NCBI GenBank assembly: GCA_031271965.1
Contig: JAISUS010000028.1
Coordinates: forward strand, 452,517-516,516
Length of the DNA stretch: 64,000 nt
Reading direction: 5' to 3'
Source of the DNA: Prevotella sp.
GTDB lineage: Bacteria; Bacteroidota; Bacteroidia; Bacteroidales; Dysgonomonadaceae
Shown here: piece after piece, positions 53,053-62,301 of the stretch
Numbering within the stretch: the first letter of the stretch is position 1
How the letters are laid out: each line of letters begins with the position of its first letter
The notes under the pieces: generated by a model
The model's database searches: none
Seen by the model: only the letters and a program-made list of their open reading frames with translations
Told to the model about the DNA's origin: nothing
Position numbers and translations under genes: made by a program

Positions 53053-55113
53053 TTATTTATCACTATTTTGAAATTTAATTGTTACTGACGCATAATAGTT
53101 ACGTCCGGGTGAGGTTGTTCCTCTGTTATGGCCGAGTGGAGTGCGGTCTATATAGTTGAATATATTATCCACACCTATATTCATATCCAATTTTACCTTC
53201 TTCTTATTAAGTAAAGTATGTGATGTATTTAACCTCCAAAGTTGATAACCTTTAGCATTTCCATCGGAAGTATAATATCTTTCAGACTGGTATCTGCCAT
53301 TCAGATTGAGCCCCAACTTATATTTTTTCCATGAGTGCGCCCACGAAACTTTTACTGATGCATTATGTCGTGATGTACCATTTATATATACATATTGCAT
53401 GTAATCCAGAGCTTCCTCATCATCACTCCGCTGTGCTTTAGCATCCAGATAGCTGTATCCGCCTGCCAACCCAATGGCATAAGGCAATTGCGCTTCAATT
53501 GTCACATCCACCCCATAGGTACGGGCTTTGGCAAGATTCACATATTTCATTGTTTCCTCCACCAGCAATAATTTATCTTCATATGAGGTTTCGGTATGTT
53601 GAAGCGAGATCATATCATGTATACGATTATGGTAAGCAGTGACACTCATTTTAAATTTAGGGATGATGTATTCAAGATTAGCAGCATAATAGTTTGATTT
53701 CTGTGCCTTTAGATCGGTATTACCGTAATAAGCTTTGAATTTGCTCATCAATGTGGCATAATAATGGTAATAGAGTTCCTTTATAGTCGGAGATTTATAT
53801 CCATTGGAATAATTCATGCGCAAGTTGAACTTATCCAATTTATACATGGCTGATATTTTGGGAGAAAGAGAATATCCAAATTCTTTATGAGTCACTAACC
53901 TTGCCCCCACAGTTATATTCAACCTATCATTTGGATTCCATTCGTCCTGAACATATCTCGAAAAAGAATAAGTCGAGGCTTTATCCCCTTCGAGACGGTA
54001 AGGAGAAACAAGCTTCTCATAGATATCCTCCATTCCGACATTTAATGTATTTTTACTTCCCAGATAAAAGACCCCCTTTAAGTTAACCATCCATCTTCTT
54101 TGCGACGTTTGCAGGATGCGATCGCCCGGATAATAAACGATACGTTCTCCGTTTTCATCAAAATAATCTGTATATTCCCGTCCGGTATAGTCATAGAAAT
54201 AATCATACCTGTCGAAAGACACATCCATTGAGATAAAATTTTTATTTGGCAGATTATATTTGGCACCTGTACCATATGTCTGATCCCGGTAATAAAAACC
54301 ATTAGCTCTCCAAAGAGGTTCCCCCATAGGACGGTATGTCCATTTTTCATAAAAAGCGACATCCGCATTCAATTCCAGTTGCTTATTTACTTTATATGTG
54401 AACTTCTCAGAAATAATATAATTGGTGGAACGGTTAATTGTCTTTGTTACGCTATTTTCAGTCAGCTTCTTTCGATGCCACTCCTGAGTTGTATTCTGCC
54501 AGCCGTCCGTATGTTTTAAAGCAAATGAGGTTGTAGAACTTAATTTGCCATGATTCCAGCTAATATTATTGCTTTGATTTATATCACCATATTCACCTAT
54601 TCTTGATGTATTAGAGATTGATATTTTATCTTTCTCTTTTTTTGATATAAAATTTATAACTCCACCGATCGCGTCAGAACCATAAAGTGACGAAACAGCT
54701 CCTTTTACAATCTCTATCCGTTCAATATTATCCATATTTATCCGGTTCAGATCATTTTGCCCTCCTACGTCTCCGTTTATCTTTCTACCATCAAGGAGAA
54801 TAAGTACATAGTCGTTTTTCAGTCCATTGAGCTGAAGATTGCTACCCATATCATTCTGACTGAATGTGAGTGAAGATGACAAACCCTCCAAAACGTCTTC
54901 AAGACTACGGCCGGAGTATTCCCTTAATGCTTTTCCACTGATGACCTCGGTTTGTACCGGGGCATCTTTCAGATAATGTTCGGTTCCAGTTGCGGTCACC
55001 ACAACCTCGTTGAGTGATACAGATTTTATCTCCTGCTTTGTTGTATTTATCTCCTGCGCATTTGTCATCTGATAGCAAAAAAGGATTGCTATCAATAGAA
55101 TGTAAAACCTCAT
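53053..55113 (-). CDS. BtuB-like TonB-dependent receptor (second copy)
   Basis: 686 aa outer-membrane receptor: signal peptide (about 1-19, ending TNAQ), plug (EVVVTATGTEHYLKDAPVQ; GSNLQLNGLKNDYVLILLDGRKI; IEIVKGAVSSLYGSDAIGGVINFI) and barrel ending ASVTIKFQ. It shares the plug sequence pattern with the first BtuB-like receptor but lacks the carboxypeptidase-like domain. Directly behind riboswitch 3 and followed by a CbiK lipoprotein gene, the same receptor-chelatase order as at 46443-49572. Confidence 0.92.
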   Translation of the reverse strand: MRFYILLIAILFCYQMTNAQEINTTKQEIKSVSLNEVVVTATGTEHYLKDAPVQTEVISGKALREYSGRSLEDVLEGLSSSLTFSQNDMGSNLQLNGLKNDYVLILLDGRKINGDVGGQNDLNRINMDNIERIEIVKGAVSSLYGSDAIGGVINFISKKEKDKISISNTSRIGEYGDINQSNNISWNHGKLSSTTSFALKHTDGWQNTTQEWHRKKLTENSVTKTINRSTNYIISEKFTYKVNKQLELNADVAFYEKWTYRPMGEPLWRANGFYYRDQTYGTGAKYNLPNKNFISMDVSFDRYDYFYDYTGREYTDYFDENGERIVYYPGDRILQTSQRRWMVNLKGVFYLGSKNTLNVGMEDIYEKLVSPYRLEGDKASTYSFSRYVQDEWNPNDRLNITVGARLVTHKEFGYSLSPKISAMYKLDKFNLRMNYSNGYKSPTIKELYYHYYATLMSKFKAYYGNTDLKAQKSNYYAANLEYIIPKFKMSVTAYHNRIHDMISLQHTETSYEDKLLLVEETMKYVNLAKARTYGVDVTIEAQLPYAIGLAGGYSYLDAKAQRSDDEEALDYMQYVYINGTSRHNASVKVSWAHSWKKYKLGLNLNGRYQSERYYTSDGNAKGYQLWRLNTSHTLLNKKKVKLDMNIGVDNIFNYIDRTPLGHNRGTTSPGRNYYASVTIKFQNSDK

Positions 55114-55240
55114 ATATCTTATTTTATTATTACAAAATCAATAAAATAAAACATCGAGTTTCCTTAACGAAATAAGATAGTAATGAATACGTTATTGTAT
55201 TACACAACCACTTCTATTCCTGGAAGCTAGGTGTTTTGTA

Positions 55241-55419
55241 CTTTATCTGGCAGGTTTTCTGGCTCTCCTCTGACTGACGCCTTCCCATTCACAAGAACAG
55301 TGGCTTAAAAATGTCAATCAACATAATGAGGAATACAGCTGCAGGAACAGCTCCTGTTTTTCACAGGATTCCCTTTTCAATTCTTCTCCCGAAAAAGAGT
55401 TGAATCACCAAGACGGCAC
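55241..55419 (-). promoter_or_regulatory. Cobalamin riboswitch 3 (compact aptamer)
   Basis: Minus-strand blocks: CTTGGTG (about 55405-55411), AAAGGGAATCCTGTG...ACAGG (about 55355-55377), CAGCTGTA, GCCACTG (about 55300-55306), GGGAAGG (about 55282-55288) and GAGCCAG...ACCTGCC (about 55249-55265). The peripheral stems are short, giving a normal-size aptamer of about 175 nt. Controls the btuB-cbiK pair at 51969-55113. Confidence 0.9.
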
Positions 55420-55426
55420 AAAGTTA
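55419..55426 (-). promoter_or_regulatory. -7 box driving riboswitch 3
   Basis: TAACTTTG on the minus strand matches TAnnTTTG immediately before the aptamer. No clear -33 TTG. Confidence 0.45.
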
Positions 55427-55613
55427 AGAAAAGTTTAAGAAGTAAAATTTTTTCAGGGACTTTTTGTCAATTTTAATAAATAAAGTTTAAAATTGAATCC
55501 TCTGCAAAGTATTTATGCATCCCATATCACCCTAAAAAATAAAATAATATTATAGATTTTCAAAGCTTATATGCACTATTGCTATAGTCATAGCGCAGTC
55601 ATTTGCTTTATAT
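55427..55613. other. Non-coding stretch between riboswitch 3 and the MITE-like element
   Basis: AT-rich, no open frame and no recognised motif. The rest of the intergenic gap up to 55811 is taken up by the inverted-repeat element. Confidence 0.5.
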
Positions 55614-55751
55614 TTTGAAAGTAGAAACGCGGGGAAAAACCTGTTTACAACTTTCCCAAGCAATATACAAATCCTAGATTGAGACAAAAAGACAATATTC
55701 AACAAATAAAACACACTCATTATTTGTTACTCCCGCGTTTCTTCTTTCAAA
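55614..55751. mobile_element. MITE-like element with 20-bp terminal inverted repeats
   Basis: The left end 55614-55633 and right end 55732-55751 are inverted repeats matching at 19 of 20 positions (TTTGAAAG..GAAACGCGGG / CCCGCGTTTC..CTTTCAAA). The 138-bp element has no coding capacity and a second inner inverted repeat AACAAATAA/TTATTTGTT. Flanks are AT-rich (TATA.. and TATTTT), so a target duplication cannot be judged. It could instead be a large terminator for the gene ending at 55812. Confidence 0.5.
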
Positions 55752-55811
55752 TATTTTTCCTTATACAGCTATTATTCAATAATGGTACAAGCATCACATA
55801 TTAATGGTCTT

Positions 55812-57806
55812 TTATTTCGGGGCATATATACCTTTAAACTGTGCCGTTTTTACCGCCCATGCCATCACATTGGCAAACAACCGGGCATTCTCCACATCCC
55901 CGCCAGACCAGCTTGTTTTAGTAATAGGTCTGAAATTGCTATCGATAGTTAACGGATAGGTTGTGGCTGTACCAGAAGTAGAACCTGTATTCCCATCATA
56001 ATTTGCAAATATACCGCCATCTCCAAAGAATATTAAATTGTAAAACTTATGCTGAAACATTGTCGGCTTGCCATTCGAATCTCTGGCATATACGATAATG
56101 TCTTCTTCCGGCAAACCAGTTATACTTATAGTTCCGCCTGCATCATTTCCATAAAATTTACCTCTGATATCACCGAAAGGGCCGTTGAGTATCTCATCAT
56201 TAAAAAAGCCAAACTGTAATCTTAGTGTTGAGATTAGGCCGCTTCCCGATACAGTGATACCCGGATATAAAGCTTGGAAAAAGGCCTCTGCCATAGTGCT
56301 TCTCTCTAAAACCAAGACAAGAACCCCTCCCTGCTTCAGGTAATCGACCATATAACCTGCAACCGTAGATTTATTGGTTACATCCAAGTCGAATCCGGTA
56401 AGTACAATTTCAGGCTTTTGGTCAAACATCGCTTTAACTGATGTATTACTGTATGCACTTGCACCACTCAAACTGGAATAATTAAAAGTCTGGGTAGGAC
56501 TGTATTTCACAACTTTCACGGTGCTGTTCTCATCTGTTCCGAAGTTTACATTCGCATTTATAAGTTTCCCTGTTCCCTGACTAGGTTGCATAATATAGCC
56601 TGCTGTGTTATCATAGTATCCCCATCCGTATGTTTTTTTTACGGGAAAAGCAATTGATACATTGGCATAACATGTAGCCACACTGGTCGCACTGTTGGAT
56701 GTAATGGTCATCCTCTTGGTATCTACCGTAGTGGGTTTTCCCGTTCCTTTCAGTATGATTTCTTTTTCTCCGGCGGCCTTATCTGCGGCTGTAATCAGCG
56801 CCGGTACCGAAGCAAAGCTGATCCCGTCCACTTTATCAGTTTCTATATAAACAGTCGACCCTTCTACAAATGGATCACTAGGATCTATTGTAATCCACAC
56901 GGAAATGTAATTACTGGCAGGGTTCAATGCCTGATTCAACGCATATACCCCGTGTACAGTCGTTCTGCCGCAGTCCATCGTATAGTTCGGTTTCTTCGAG
57001 TAATCCTCTACTATGATATTTTTTGTACAGGTTGTACCATTTTCCAATGTCAGTGCTTTGCCGTTCATTGTAATAGCCAGCTCGTCGCCCGGATTTCCGG
57101 TTGGGGTATACCAGAAAGGAGTTCCGCTACCCGGAATCGTCACGGTATAGATGCCCTTTTCCATAAACATGCCTGATGCGATAAAGAAATAGCCGTTTGT
57201 CTTACTGTGATCGCCCGCATACGCCGGAGTTATGTTTATGCTATACGCCCCGGGCTTGGTTATCTCGAGCTTTACAGTTATATAATTGGAAGCGTCTAAC
57301 GGAATAGCATTACTGCTCGGTGGAGTAAGCGGATGCAGGTCAAGCGACTTATAATGCCCGAATATTTTAATATCATCACAAGCTACTATGTGCCCGATTG
57401 CATTTCCTATTTTCTGCTGGAAACAGTTCCATTGTTCCCCGTCCCACTGGTTTAGTCCGAGGCAAAGGTCTTTTTCATCATTCTCTGTCAGGTTATAAAC
57501 AATCAAGCCCGTATGCTTTTTGTCTTCATCGGCTTTAATATAATTAACAGTACCTATTTTATATCCGCCGCTTCCATCATCTTCAAACATGGGATAAAGT
57601 TGTTTCTTCTCCAACAGGTTCACCCTCGGTAATGTCATACCTTTGGTCGTATTAAATGTCCCATCTGTTTGCTGTTCTTTCAGGTCAAGCAAGGCTCCGT
57701 TTACAGACTCTATACCCGACCCGATAGTTACCTGTGCATTTAGTTGCAATGTCATGAAGCCCAATAGGCTTATGGCCGCTAATTTTAATGTTCTTCTAAA
57801 TTTCAT
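55812..57806 (-). CDS. Large secreted protein with shared N-terminal module
   Basis: 664 aa. Signal peptide (about 1-24, ending LNAQ), then an N-terminal module of about 115 residues (QVTIGSGI..GALLDLKE, TKGMTLPRVNL, GLIVYNL, WDGEQWNCF) that recurs in the proteins at 58169 and 62302. The remainder lacks a FISUMP domain. It has two beta-rich, immunoglobulin-like stretches (about 160-370) and a C-terminal part with EIVLTGFDLDVT...YLKQGGVLVLVLER that resembles a ThuA/GATase-like Rossmann strand order. Probably surface-exposed. I do not recognise the whole protein. Confidence 0.65.
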   Translation of the reverse strand: MKFRRTLKLAAISLLGFMTLQLNAQVTIGSGIESVNGALLDLKEQQTDGTFNTTKGMTLPRVNLLEKKQLYPMFEDDGSGGYKIGTVNYIKADEDKKHTGLIVYNLTENDEKDLCLGLNQWDGEQWNCFQQKIGNAIGHIVACDDIKIFGHYKSLDLHPLTPPSSNAIPLDASNYITVKLEITKPGAYSINITPAYAGDHSKTNGYFFIASGMFMEKGIYTVTIPGSGTPFWYTPTGNPGDELAITMNGKALTLENGTTCTKNIIVEDYSKKPNYTMDCGRTTVHGVYALNQALNPASNYISVWITIDPSDPFVEGSTVYIETDKVDGISFASVPALITAADKAAGEKEIILKGTGKPTTVDTKRMTITSNSATSVATCYANVSIAFPVKKTYGWGYYDNTAGYIMQPSQGTGKLINANVNFGTDENSTVKVVKYSPTQTFNYSSLSGASAYSNTSVKAMFDQKPEIVLTGFDLDVTNKSTVAGYMVDYLKQGGVLVLVLERSTMAEAFFQALYPGITVSGSGLISTLRLQFGFFNDEILNGPFGDIRGKFYGNDAGGTISITGLPEEDIIVYARDSNGKPTMFQHKFYNLIFFGDGGIFANYDGNTGSTSGTATTYPLTIDSNFRPITKTSWSGGDVENARLFANVMAWAVKTAQFKGIYAPK

Positions 57807-58168
57807 AATCTTATATGTAGTTTACTTGTTGTTTGTTTCCGGGCAAAATACCGTATATGTAGTTTGTAAGTTTGCGCCAAATCATTATAAATTTTGTAAA
57901 ATTTCTGTTGTTGGTTGGAAATCTGTGATCATACAGGAAATTTACTATTACCTAAAAGGTAAAATCCATAATTAGAATTTATAAAGATTTTACAAAGACT
58001 GTGTAAAGTTATATCCTTGTATATTTTTATTAAAACCTGAAATTACAAATAAAGGCGCATAAGCAATGAATATTGTAATTTCACTATATTATTCATCTTA
58101 TAATCAATAATATATATTTGTGTAGTAAACTTCAATAATATATTATGTAGGAGATTCGACCATCTTCT
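57807..58168. other. Intergenic region with repeated 12-mer
   Basis: TATATGTAGTTT occurs at 57812-57823 and 57854-57865, 42 bp apart, in the leader of the gene starting at 57806 (AAACTACATATA in its own orientation). These may be regulator sites or leader structure. The rest is AT-rich and empty; no standard TAnnTTTG box was found close to the gene. Confidence 0.4.
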
Positions 58169-59488
58169 TTAAATGTCTTTTTTACATCTAATGGAAAATA
58201 GCCATAATGAAGAGGATACTACATTTCGTACGACTCCACCTCCGGTAGTACTTCCATATGCCTGAGTTTCCCTGAACCATACAGAACTACTGTTATAACG
58301 GCTACTGCTCCAAACTTGGAAATGTGAGTTAAATTGTACCGGTCCGCCTCTACTATCCCAATTGCATGAGCCTGTCAGTAACGCATTAAATCCGCCTCTC
58401 GTCACGGGCAGACTCAAACCGTTTGTCGAATTACCGCCAGCAATCACCGGACATAGACTCCTCATAGCCTTGCCTTGTCCGTCAGGCGGGTACCAATTCG
58501 GTCTTGTGTCTGTTGTTGGATCTTCGGTTTCCCAAACATCCTGCCATGGTCTTGAAGTATTGAATGCCTCACGTTCGGCTAAAGTATAGCTACTGTATTT
58601 TTCGGCATGTTCGTAGATTTCTTTTTCCAGTAGATTCCAATCCCTGTCGCTCGGTACATGCCAACCCGCAGGACAAAGGCCTTGTATTTTCCCATTTTTT
58701 GCCCCTGGGGTAGTTTGATACAAGGTTTCAACTTCGTTTGCTCCTGGAATACCTGGCACAGTGTTATCCTGCCTCTGATCCAAAGACTGATATGCCGGTA
58801 TTTCATTCTTTCCAGCTGTTGCCGCATTCCAGTTGTATAATAATCCTTGACGCGGCTCCCATGTGGACGGATAATTAGGATATATATTTCCCGGTGCACC
58901 TTCCGGATAAAAATAAGTTTTATAATCAGGCGGGGCAGTTGCATCGGAATTTGAGCTTAATACGATACTTCCGTCTGTCGGCAGATACCGCAGGTTTTCC
59001 AAAAACCACCGGCCAGCCGGCCCGAAGTCACCTGTCAGGTATTCATCGTTTCTTCCGTCACGGGTGTCGGTAAATATTTCTACCCCCGCACCCAATGCTC
59101 CATTCCCTCCCGAATTTCCATTTAAAAGATTCCATCGGCTTCCATCCCATACATAAATACCCTTTGTTATAGGAGTGCTGGCACAAGCGTCTTCAAATAC
59201 ACTATATACTACCAAACCTACATGTTTTGCATTTTCCGCCACATCGTATCCCGCAGCAAACATCGGGTAAAGCCTATTAAGGTCAGTGAGCCTTACTCTC
59301 GGCAACATCATTCCTTTGGTTGAATTTGCCGTACCATCATTCCTTTGATCCTCTTTTAAGTCCAGCAAAGCACCATGTACAGGTTCAATACCTGAGCCGA
59401 TTGTCACCTGTGAAAAAATAGTTGTACAATAACAAAAGGCTAGCATTAACATCATAATTGGTATTGATCTCCGTATTATTCGATACAT
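58169..59488 (-). CDS. FISUMP domain-containing secreted protein
   Basis: 439 aa. Signal peptide (about 1-26, ending IFSQ), the shared N-terminal module (VTIGSGIEPVHGALLDLKE, GMMLPRVRL, VGLVVYSV, YVWDGSRWNLL), then a FISUMP domain (Fibrobacter major paralogous domain): RWFLENLRYLP, GLLYNWNAA, GLCPAGWHVPSDRDWNLLE, LSLPVTRGGF, VWSSSRYN and the terminal SIRCKKD. FISUMP proteins are secreted or surface proteins of unknown function, related in shape to C-type-lectin-like folds. Complete gene. Confidence 0.85.
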   Translation of the reverse strand: MYRIIRRSIPIMMLMLAFCYCTTIFSQVTIGSGIEPVHGALLDLKEDQRNDGTANSTKGMMLPRVRLTDLNRLYPMFAAGYDVAENAKHVGLVVYSVFEDACASTPITKGIYVWDGSRWNLLNGNSGGNGALGAGVEIFTDTRDGRNDEYLTGDFGPAGRWFLENLRYLPTDGSIVLSSNSDATAPPDYKTYFYPEGAPGNIYPNYPSTWEPRQGLLYNWNAATAGKNEIPAYQSLDQRQDNTVPGIPGANEVETLYQTTPGAKNGKIQGLCPAGWHVPSDRDWNLLEKEIYEHAEKYSSYTLAEREAFNTSRPWQDVWETEDPTTDTRPNWYPPDGQGKAMRSLCPVIAGGNSTNGLSLPVTRGGFNALLTGSCNWDSRGGPVQFNSHFQVWSSSRYNSSSVWFRETQAYGSTTGGGVVRNVVSSSLWLFSIRCKKDI

Positions 59489-59979
59489 AATTTTCTTCGT
59501 TTTTGGAAATTATTTAATGAAGTAATCTTGACTTTTTATTTTCATTATATTTATGTATCCATACATTATATAGCCACGATAAATATCGCAAAAAAAAACA
59601 CAACGTGACAACAGTTAATTATAACTGTTTTTTATAACTATCTTCAGTGAAATTATTTGGAATTTGAGATATACGGCATTTTTTCCGGTTGCTAAAAGTC
59701 AGGACGACTTCAATATTTGATAGAACAATACTATATATAATGAAATTTACGAAATCATTGAAGTAACAACCATATAATCAAATCATTTGTTTATACAATA
59801 TTATTTTTAATATATCTCATATATGTTAAAATATAAATAAGCTATTCCAACCTACCCTTCAAGCCATAATTAAAAACATCAAAAGAGAGTATATTGTTCG
59901 ATTTTTTTTAGTACATATTGAACTATTTATTTTAGAATTTATTTACTTTTGGCACAAAATCAACCACAAACACTACAAT
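59489..59979. other. Divergent intergenic region upstream of FISUMP gene and AraC regulator
   Basis: About 490 bp, very AT-rich, no open frame. It contains a TACTTTTG box (59944-59951) 28 bp before the AraC-type gene, with a TTG at 59918-59920 (23-bp spacer, slightly long). Nothing comparable was found for the minus-strand FISUMP gene. Confidence 0.4.
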
Positions 59980-60996
59980 ATGAATAAGTATGATGTGCCT
60001 ATCCTTGAAAAAGCATATAAAAATTATATTCTAAATATTTTATATGTCCTCACAGGTTTATATCTGGTAGCCTCTGTTAGTTATTACCGTACGGAGATTA
60101 TGACATGGATACAGTATTTCTTTATTACATCTCTCGTTATCAACATAATATCATTAATAATGACATACATTATTCCTTATAGCCATTTAAGAAAACTTGC
60201 TAAACCTCTTCTGATATTCTATCTCCTGATCTTTTTTCCTTTGGTAAGCTGGCTTGTATCTTTAGGTATTATGGCACCATCACTATGGTATGTTGTTATC
60301 CCATTTTTTATTTATGCTGTGTTTCCCGATACTAAAATTATTCGCTGGTTGCCCTGGTACAGTTTCATGGCATTAACGGCGATAGGCCTTGGTCATGTTC
60401 TGCGGTATTTTCTATACGATAACATCCCTTTGACTTTTTCCTCATATGAGTTGATACAAACGGTCTTGTTCATTGACATCGCGAATATCTTAGCCGTTTT
60501 TTTATTTGCTGTTTATAGTTTATATTATATAAATTGTTTATACAAATTAAAGATTAATGATTTAGAATCTTTGGCAGATTTAAAAAATAAAGAAAATATA
60601 CAAAATTCACTTAATACTAATTACAACGAACAATACAAATTCGGGAAGATATACGAAAAAATTATTGATTACTTAGAAAGGACACAACCCTATCTTAGCA
60701 GTAAATTTAGGATCGGAACAGTTCCTAGTGAATTGAATGTAAATATATTATATATTGAGAAAGCTATATCTTTACACAAAAACACAAATTTTAGTAATTT
60801 TATAAACTTGTACCGCATAACGCATGCCAAAAAACTGATACATGAAAATCCTCAATACACACTGGAATACATTTACTTGTCTTCAGGATTTAGAAATCAG
60901 TCGTCGTTTAATAGAATCTTCAAAGCGCAAGAAGGAATTACACCTTCAGAGTATCGAAGACAATTTGTAGAGAAAAATGATAATATTACGGTTTAA
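59980..60996 (+). CDS. Membrane-bound AraC-family transcriptional regulator
   Basis: 338 aa. The N-terminal half has about six membrane segments (between residues 14 and 190), then a linker (about 195-235) and an AraC/XylS HTH domain (about 240-333) with the two helix-turn-helix units, the second being GFRNQSSFNRIFKAQEGITPSEYRR. Such polytopic AraC proteins sense something at or in the membrane and bind DNA from it. Neighbouring secreted-protein genes are the likely targets. No ligand can be named. Confidence 0.88.
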   Translation: MNKYDVPILEKAYKNYILNILYVLTGLYLVASVSYYRTEIMTWIQYFFITSLVINIISLIMTYIIPYSHLRKLAKPLLIFYLLIFFPLVSWLVSLGIMAPSLWYVVIPFFIYAVFPDTKIIRWLPWYSFMALTAIGLGHVLRYFLYDNIPLTFSSYELIQTVLFIDIANILAVFLFAVYSLYYINCLYKLKINDLESLADLKNKENIQNSLNTNYNEQYKFGKIYEKIIDYLERTQPYLSSKFRIGTVPSELNVNILYIEKAISLHKNTNFSNFINLYRITHAKKLIHENPQYTLEYIYLSSGFRNQSSFNRIFKAQEGITPSEYRRQFVEKNDNITV

Positions 60997-61310
60997 TACT
61001 TTTCTTTATACTATATTGCTATATTTTATTATCTTATTAACTGCCTCTCTTCTTCTCATTCAAAATACGAGAATAGATTTGAGCTATTTTTAGCTCTTTA
61101 TGTTAAAAATAGCAACTACAAAATTCAAAAAAACTTCTAAATTAACCGTTTAACTTTAAGTTCTTTAAATATTACACGGTCTTTAGGGTGGTATTATTTT
61201 CGTTAATATTCCCAAGATAAATCCGGAATGTAGCTGGGCCATAGGAAGTCCAATCGGGTATCTACATGAAAAAAATAGAATCCGGTTATTGTAAAATGAA
61301 AATATAATAT
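60997..61310 (+). other. Intergenic region with weak terminator-like hairpin
   Basis: GAGCTA (61081-61086), TTTT loop, TAGCTC (61091-61096), then TTTATGTT: a short possible terminator 85 bp after the AraC gene. The rest shows no other element. Confidence 0.35.
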
Positions 61311-61895
61311 GTGAAAAAGCCAAAATTAATTATGAGAGAAGAGACAGAACACGGTGAAGTTTTAACGCATGAGTATATACCGGACTACCAGTCTCTCACA
61401 GAAACAGATGAACCTTTAATCAACTGCACAATATGGGAAAAAGGCCATATTGCCCGAAATTTGTTACCAAATAAAATACTGGTATTTATATTGTCCGGTA
61501 GTATCTGTGTGACTTTAGACACCGGCACTCAGTATATTATTGGTTCCGATTGTATGATATACGTTCCGGCCGATTGCTATTATAAGCTTGAGGTATTGGA
61601 AAAAGCCAGGTGTTTACAGTTTTGCTTGAACGGTCACACTAGTATTTACGCATGCAGTCCGGATGGATATAATAAATGCAGGCACGATGTTAAACATATC
61701 CCGGATAATAACAAATACATACTGAATATTAAACCAATCTTGCAGCCTTTTATAGATATGCTACTGATGTATATACAGTCTGGTATAGACTGTCGACAAT
61801 TGTACCAAGTCAAGATACAAGAATTATTCTACATATTAAATACCACTTATTCAAAACAGGAACTGTCTTTTTTCTTTTATCACGATGCCAGATAG
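61311..61895 (+). CDS. AraC-like cupin sensor protein lacking the DNA-binding domain
   Basis: 194 aa from a GTG at 61311 (an internal ATG at 61332 is the alternative). The sequence resembles the N-terminal sensor half of Bacteroidota AraC regulators: a cupin-like segment (NKILVFILSGSICVTLDTG, MIYVPADCYYKLEV) followed by the helical dimerisation part (VKIQELFYILNTTYSKQELSFFFY). In full-length relatives an HTH domain follows that point; here the frame stops at DAR. No HTH-coding sequence is found downstream, so it is either a truncated remnant or a stand-alone regulator-modulating protein. Confidence 0.6.
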   Translation: MKKPKLIMREETEHGEVLTHEYIPDYQSLTETDEPLINCTIWEKGHIARNLLPNKILVFILSGSICVTLDTGTQYIIGSDCMIYVPADCYYKLEVLEKARCLQFCLNGHTSIYACSPDGYNKCRHDVKHIPDNNKYILNIKPILQPFIDMLLMYIQSGIDCRQLYQVKIQELFYILNTTYSKQELSFFFYHDAR

Positions 61896-62301
61896 CTAAC
61901 GTAAACCTATAAAAGAAATTAGAGTTTATATTTAATCGAACACTATATACTTCATTTACAACATTTAAGCAAATAAAAACAAACGTCCCCAGCTCATCAC
62001 AAGCCAGGAACGCCCTGATAATAAAATTTTAAGAACAAAAAATACCCCGTTCCCTGTTTACGGTTTTTACAAGTGGCAAACAGGAAAGCAAAGAGCAGGT
62101 TGCGCGATTTACGACATTAAAATAAATAAAACCTGTATATCGTTTTTCGGTGCGCAACCCCGGGATATTTTGCTTTTTTCATATCTATCGCCTTTTTTAC
62201 TTTTACACAGGGTTGTCTCAGGCAACCCTATAGGGTGGAGACAACACCCAACCATAGCCTATGCCGGAACGCTCAGCAATATTTCTTTAAAGTCTCATGG
62301 T
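61896..62301. other. Structured non-coding region with three hairpins
   Basis: Three perfect inverted repeats follow one another: CCTGTTT/AAACAGG (62053-62059, 62078-62084), GGTTGCGC/GCGCAACC (62098-62105, 62152-62159) and GTTGTCTC/GAGACAAC (62212-62219, 62238-62245) enclosing the 12-bp palindrome ACCCTATAGGGT (62225-62236). The region is less AT-rich than its surroundings. It may hold a small RNA or a transcription end between convergent genes. No known RNA family is recognised. Confidence 0.4.
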
